From an uncultured Eubacterium sp. (GTDB lineage Bacteria; Bacillota; Clostridia; Lachnospirales; Lachnospiraceae), in the NCBI GenBank assembly GCA_934316925.1, contig CAKREC010000059.1, forward strand, positions 1-9,889: a DNA stretch of 9,889 bases, written 5' to 3'. Positions 7,305-9,889 of this stretch are shown piece by piece. The notes beneath the pieces were generated by a model that saw nothing but the letters and a program-made list of their open reading frames with translations, had not been told where the DNA came from and ran no database searches. Made by a program: the position numbers and the translations under genes. Numbering within the stretch: position 1 is the first letter of the stretch; every line of letters begins with the position of its first letter.

Positions 7305-8405
7305 TTGGCTTTTTCTTGGGAACAGCGTAAGTATGGAGAAGTTGTCGAAACACGCCGAGGATTGACTTATAAACCATCCGACATTTGCTATAGTGGCATT
7401 CGTGTTCTTCGTTCCTCAAACATCGACGAAGACACCTTCGTCTTGAAAGCTGATGATGTTTTTGTCAAAAAAGATGCTGTAAATATCGATTATTCAAAAG
7501 AGAACGATATTCTGATCACTTCAGCAAACGGTTCCTCAAGACTTGTTGGAAAGCACGCTATTATTAGCAGTATTTCAGGAAATCCCGCTGTTCATGGCGG
7601 ATTCATGTTGCTTGGCACCACAAAAGAACCATACTTTATCAATGCTTCTATGGGGTCGTCTTGGTATAGACGTTTTATAGAATTGTATGTCGCGGGCGGC
7701 AATGGTGCAATTGGAAATTTAAATAAAAATGATTTGGACAATCAAGTAATTTTGATTCCAAGCGAACCAGAACAGCGGGCAATCGGAGCTTTTTTCAAGC
7801 AACTCGACCACCTTATCACCCTTCATCAGCGTAAGTATTTTTACAAGTTGACTTCGGCAGGAACCACTCGAACTTTTCAAAATACAAACGCTTGGGAACA
7901 GCGTAAGTTGGGAGATGTCGCAACATTCTTTAACGGTAGAGCCTATTCGCAACCTGAATTATTGTCATCTGGAAAATACAAAGTGCTTCGTGTAGGAAAT
8001 TTTTACACGAATGATTCGTGGTATTACTCAGACCTTGAGTTGGGTGAAAAATACTACGCCGATTATGGTGACCTCTTATATACTTGGTCAGCAACATTTG
8101 GTCCTCATATTTGGCTTGGTGACAGGGTTATTTACCATTATCACATATGGAAGATTGACCTTTCAAACCAACTTGAAAAACAATTCGCAGTTCAGTTGCT
8201 GGAGCAGGACAAAGCCAATATTTTATCAAGCAAAAATGGTTCTACGATGGTTCATATCACAAAAGAAGGAATGGAGCAAAAAGATGTAATTATTCCACCG
8301 AGTACCAAAGAACAACAAGAAATAGGTGCTTTCTTTCAGCAGCTCGACAACCTTATCACCCTTCATCAGCGTGAGCGTATTTTGCATGAAATTCAAAATA
8401 ATTAG
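7305..8405 (+). CDS. hsdS: Silent two-TRD hsdS block (TRD A and TRD B), lacking a proper start
   Basis: Open frame of about 366 residues on the strand opposite the operon. It begins at the WEQRK repeat (AFSWEQRKYGE), runs through TRD A to DHLITLHQRK, an 18-residue spacer, a second AWEQRKLGD, TRD B, and DNLITLHQRE ending HEIQNN. The frame stays open upstream to 7188, but there it is only antisense of the regulator and its promoter. No ATG or Shine-Dalgarno site precedes the HsdS homology; a TTG at 7305 has no ribosome-binding site. The block is intact except for its 5' end, as expected for a storage locus. Joined at the WEQRK repeat to the start of the expressed hsdS it would give a 380-residue HsdS, normal for a two-TRD protein. 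The spacer between TRDs is shorter than usual for this family. Its last 77 bases match the window's first 77 as an inverted repeat. Confidence 0.8.
   Translation: MAFSWEQRKYGEVVETRRGLTYKPSDICYSGIRVLRSSNIDEDTFVLKADDVFVKKDAVNIDYSKENDILITSANGSSRLVGKHAIISSISGNPAVHGGFMLLGTTKEPYFINASMGSSWYRRFIELYVAGGNGAIGNLNKNDLDNQVILIPSEPEQRAIGAFFKQLDHLITLHQRKYFYKLTSAGTTRTFQNTNAWEQRKLGDVATFFNGRAYSQPELLSSGKYKVLRVGNFYTNDSWYYSDLELGEKYYADYGDLLYTWSATFGPHIWLGDRVIYHYHIWKIDLSNQLEKQFAVQLLEQDKANILSSKNGSTMVHITKEGMEQKDVIIPPSTKEQQEIGAFFQQLDNLITLHQRERILHEIQNN
7315..7331 (+). repeat. WEQRK repeat, copy 3 (5' end of TRD A)
   Basis: Identical 17-base block. It lies 27 bases from the -35 box of the divergent operon promoter and marks the point where HsdS homology begins on the plus strand. 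Confidence 0.9.
7806..7836 (+). repeat. Variant copy of the 31-bp repeat (3' end of TRD A)
   Basis: Matches the 31-base block except for single-base changes: GACCACC instead of GACAACC (Asn to His), and CAGCGTAAGT instead of CAGCGTGAGC at the end. The second set of changes makes its end resemble the start of a WEQRK repeat. Confidence 0.85.
7891..7907 (+). repeat. WEQRK repeat, copy 4 (5' end of TRD B)
   Basis: Identical 17-base block inside the two-TRD silent frame. It is a direct repeat of the copy at 7315-7331 and inverted relative to those at 552-568 and 4346-4362. Confidence 0.9.
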
Positions 8406-8416
8406 GGATAAATATT
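8340..8416 (+). repeat. Right copy of the 77-bp perfect inverted repeat
   Basis: Exact reverse complement of bases 1-77. It encodes the end of TRD B's conserved helix and the HEIQNN tail, and continues past the TAG stop into GGGATAAATATT. It contains the 31-bp block at 8346-8376. The identity of non-coding bases after the stop points to recent DNA exchange rather than protein conservation. Confidence 0.95.
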
Positions 8417-8439
8417 GGCTTTTTGCTTCCACTCAAAAT

Positions 8440-8448
8440 CAGCGTAAG
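8440..8448. repeat. Isolated CAGCGTAAG motif outside coding sequence
   Basis: The 9-base core found at every TRD edge occurs here without an hsdS reading frame, between the right inverted repeat and the repressor's terminator. It is preceded by TTGGCTTTTT (8415-8424), which also precedes the WEQRK repeat at 7315. It may be the remains of an exchange; a 9-base match alone is weak. Confidence 0.4.
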
Positions 8449-8485
8449 TAAAACAGCCTACAATTCATTTACGAATCGTAGGCTG
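8449..8485 (-). terminator. Intrinsic terminator of the S24 repressor gene
   Basis: On the minus strand, CAGCCTACGATTC pairs with GAATTGTAGGCTG (13 bp including one G-U) around a 6-base loop, followed by TTTTAC. It lies 9 bases after the repressor stop codon. Read on the plus strand the hairpin has no T run, so it serves the minus-strand gene. Confidence 0.85.
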
Positions 8486-8494
8486 CATGATGAG

Positions 8495-9211
8495 TTATTC
8501 ACTTACCACTCCAAGAACTCTGCCACAGCAATAAATGCTGTCTGTCGAGCGCAACGGAATCGGTTTATATGCTGTGTTGTGCGAGATCAGGCACTTGTTG
8601 CCCAACTCCTTGATATAAGCGTCGCCGTTAACAATGAAGATACCGATGTCGCCTTCCTCAAGTGCATCGTCTTTCGCAACAAAGACGCGATCACCGCTGT
8701 GGAATGTCGGTTCCATACTGTCACCGGAGATTGGGATCACAAAGTCAGCTTGTTCTGCCTCAAGTGATTCGTTAACCCAAATCTTTTCGGGCAGTTCTGA
8801 TTCGAGAAAGTTTCCGGTACCTGCTGAAGCGGGGAAATCGTAGAAATCCATGCCCAATTTGCGCAGCCTCGGCTTTCTGGGCTGGCTGACAAGCATGCGT
8901 TCATATTCCGCAGCCAAAACCGAGTTTACTGCCTTCTTTCCGAAATCATCAATGATTCGGTATTTTTTAATCAGTCCCCATTCGGTCAACGAGGGACATT
9001 CTGCTGACGATTTAATTCCGAGAAGCTGATCTGCAGATGTTTCAAGCACTTCGCAAATTTTCAGAAAAGTGACGCAGTCCGGTTTTGCTCTTCCGCTTTC
9101 CCAAGTTGACACTGCCGAGGGAGATTTCGCGCCGATGCGTTCGGCGAGCTCTTCCTGTTTCATGTTTCTTGCAAGTCTTGCTTCTTTAATTCGTAAGCCA
9201 ATAGACTTCAT
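8495..9211 (-). CDS. LexA/HdiR-like repressor: XRE helix-turn-helix plus S24 autoprotease
   Basis: Transcription repressor expected to cleave itself when RecA filaments form after DNA damage. Length is 238 residues. An XRE helix-turn-helix is at about 5-64 (MKQEELAERI, SAVSTWESGR). After a linker comes a peptidase S24 domain with a likely scissile Ala130-Gly131 (PASAGTG), nucleophile Ser165 in GDSMEP, and general base Lys201 in YIKEL. The Ser-Lys spacing of 36 fits LexA-type proteases. The ATG at 9209-9211 has GGAGGG (9219-9224) 7 bases upstream; a TTG five codons earlier overlaps that site. It is divergent from a Y-family polymerase gene, as expected for a local SOS regulator: HdiR of Lactococcus lactis has this domain order and controls a umuC gene. 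Control of the neighbouring polymerase is inferred. A phage-repressor origin is possible, but no other phage genes are seen. Confidence 0.92.
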   Translation of the reverse strand: MKSIGLRIKEARLARNMKQEELAERIGAKSPSAVSTWESGRAKPDCVTFLKICEVLETSADQLLGIKSSAECPSLTEWGLIKKYRIIDDFGKKAVNSVLAAEYERMLVSQPRKPRLRKLGMDFYDFPASAGTGNFLESELPEKIWVNESLEAEQADFVIPISGDSMEPTFHSGDRVFVAKDDALEEGDIGIFIVNGDAYIKELGNKCLISHNTAYKPIPLRSTDSIYCCGRVLGVVSE

Positions 9212-9240
9212 GACACAACCCTCCAATCTATCATAATGCT

Positions 9241-9269
9241 ATTATATCACAGTCTGAATCAAATGTCAA
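9241..9269 (-). promoter_or_regulatory. Consensus sigma-A promoter of the S24 repressor
   Basis: On the minus strand: -35 TTGACA (9264-9269), a 17-base spacer, and -10 TATAAT (9241-9246), matching the consensus exactly. Transcription would start near 9234. A promoter this strong is expected to be repressed, probably by its own product. Confidence 0.85.
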
Positions 9270-9301
9270 GAGAAAACTTTAATTAAATTCAAGAAAACCA
9301 C

Positions 9302-9330
9302 TTGACAAATGAACCTCGTTAATGTATAAT
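9302..9330 (+). promoter_or_regulatory. Consensus sigma-A promoter of the Y-family polymerase
   Basis: TTGACA (9302-9307), a 17-base spacer, and TATAAT (9325-9330), again a perfect consensus. It diverges from the repressor promoter, with 32 AT-rich bases between the two -35 boxes, including the palindrome TTTAATTAAA (9278-9287). Confidence 0.87.
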
Positions 9331-9332
9331 AT

Positions 9333-9350
9333 AATCACTTCACCGTGATT
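9333..9350. promoter_or_regulatory. Candidate operator just downstream of the polymerase -10 box
   Basis: AATCAC and GTGATT form an inverted repeat with a 6-base gap, covering the expected transcription start. The half-site ATCAC recurs at 9246-9250, overlapping the edge of the repressor's own -10 box. Binding by the S24 repressor is a guess from position; the arms are only 6 bases. Confidence 0.4.
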
Positions 9351-9386
9351 CAAGCAAAAATCGGAAAGAGAGGCATTGGCTATACC

Positions 9387-9889
9387 ATGTCAGACCGCGC
9401 AATCCTCCATATTGATATGAATAACTTCTATGCCTCGGTTGAGTGCATGATGAACCCCGATCTGAAACCGCATCCGATTGCCGTTTGCGGCAGTCAGGAA
9501 GACAGACACGGAATCGTCCTTGCAAAGAATTACAAAGCAAAGGCGTTCGGTGTCAGCACAGGTGAAGCCATTTGGCAAGCGAAGCAGAAATGCCCGAACC
9601 TTGTTATTGTCCCTCCGCACTATGAGCAGTACATGAGATTCTCAAAGCTCGCAAGGGAGATATATGGAAGATATACCGATCTGATTGAACCATTCGGTAT
9701 GGATGAGGTTTGGGCTGATGTTACCGGATGTCAGCGTTATATCGGCACTCCTTTGCATATTGCAGAAAAGATAAAGGAAACCATCAAATACGAACTCGGA
9801 CTGACGGTCTCCATCGGAGTTTCCTTTAATAAGATATTTGCCAAACTCGGTTCGGATATGAAAAAGCCCGATGCCGTCACCGTGATTCC
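9387..9889 (+). CDS. dinB: Y-family DNA polymerase (DinB / Pol IV type), 3' end cut by the window
   Basis: Error-prone translesion polymerase; 167 residues of an expected 350-450 are visible. The N-terminal palm motif HIDMNNFYASVE holds metal-binding Asp10 and a Tyr steric gate at position 15 (as Tyr12 in Dpo4). The second catalytic pair is Asp106-Glu107 in FGMDEVWADVTG. A fingers segment (VLAKNYKAKAFGVSTGEA) and the start of the thumb region (SIGVSFNKIFAKLGSDMKKP) follow in order. The ATG at 9387 is the first that matches the family's start. Its nearest ribosome-binding-like stretch (GGAAAGAGAGG, 9363-9373) is rather far, 13 bases. An in-frame GTG at 9345 is too close to the promoter. DinB and UmuC-like members cannot be told apart with certainty from this portion. 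Regulation is probably by the divergent S24 repressor. Confidence 0.93.
   Translation, partial: MSDRAILHIDMNNFYASVECMMNPDLKPHPIAVCGSQEDRHGIVLAKNYKAKAFGVSTGEAIWQAKQKCPNLVIVPPHYEQYMRFSKLAREIYGRYTDLIEPFGMDEVWADVTGCQRYIGTPLHIAEKIKETIKYELGLTVSIGVSFNKIFAKLGSDMKKPDAVTVI

Noticed and set aside
1..8416. 77-bp inverted repeats as ends of a transposon
   Set aside because: They contain the coding 3' ends of hsdS, no transposase lies between them, and no target duplication can be assessed.
9308..9324. GAACCTCGTTA in the polymerase promoter spacer as a LexA box
   Set aside because: The spacing between GAAC and GTT is 3 rather than 4 bases and the outer bases do not match the consensus.
9339..9889. TCACCGTGATTC occurs both near the polymerase promoter (9340-9351) and at the window end (9877-9888)
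   Set aside because: The second copy encodes the ordinary AVTVI segment of the polymerase; treated as coincidence.

Overview
The window is a defence-type locus, most likely from a low-to-moderate GC Gram-positive bacterium of the Clostridia. The grounds are strong Shine-Dalgarno sites (GGAGG types), consensus sigma-A promoters, HsdS proteins of the WEQRKL / DNLITLHQRE type common in Firmicutes, and a Y-family polymerase starting with HIDMNNFYASVE. No species call is possible from the sequence alone.

Layout. Bases 12-7288 hold a minus-strand type I restriction-modification operon. Reading leftwards, it has a promoter (7260-7288), a small XRE regulator (6994-7230), hsdM (4416-6971), an hsdS with only one target-recognition domain (TRD; 3770-4414), hsdR (628-3783) and an intrinsic terminator (577-602). 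Just beyond the terminator lies a second one-TRD hsdS block (TRD D, 12 to about 570, minus strand). On the other side of the operon promoter, on the plus strand, lies a startless hsdS block with two TRDs (A and B, 7305-8405). Bases 8495-9211 hold a LexA/HdiR-like HTH plus S24 autoprotease repressor on the minus strand. A DinB-type Y-family polymerase, cut by the window end, is divergent from it (9387-9889, plus strand). Two perfect consensus promoters lie back to back between them.

How it works together. Four TRD-coding segments share the same short end sequences: a 17-bp block encoding WEQRK at the 5' end and a 31-bp block encoding DNLITLHQRE at the 3' end. A 77-bp perfect inverted repeat (1-77 and 8340-8416) brackets the whole system. 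This is the architecture of a phase-variable type I system that shuffles TRDs by inversion. The unusual point is that the inverted sites nearest each other (4346-4362 and 7315-7331) flank the promoter, regulator and hsdM. Flipping that 3-kb module would leave hsdR without its promoter and join hsdM in frame to a predicted 380-residue two-TRD HsdS. The present orientation expresses M, a half-size S and R; the flipped one would express M with a different, full-length S and no R. No recombinase gene is visible, so one would have to lie outside the window or be supplied in trans. The repressor/polymerase pair on the right looks like an independent DNA-damage-response module.
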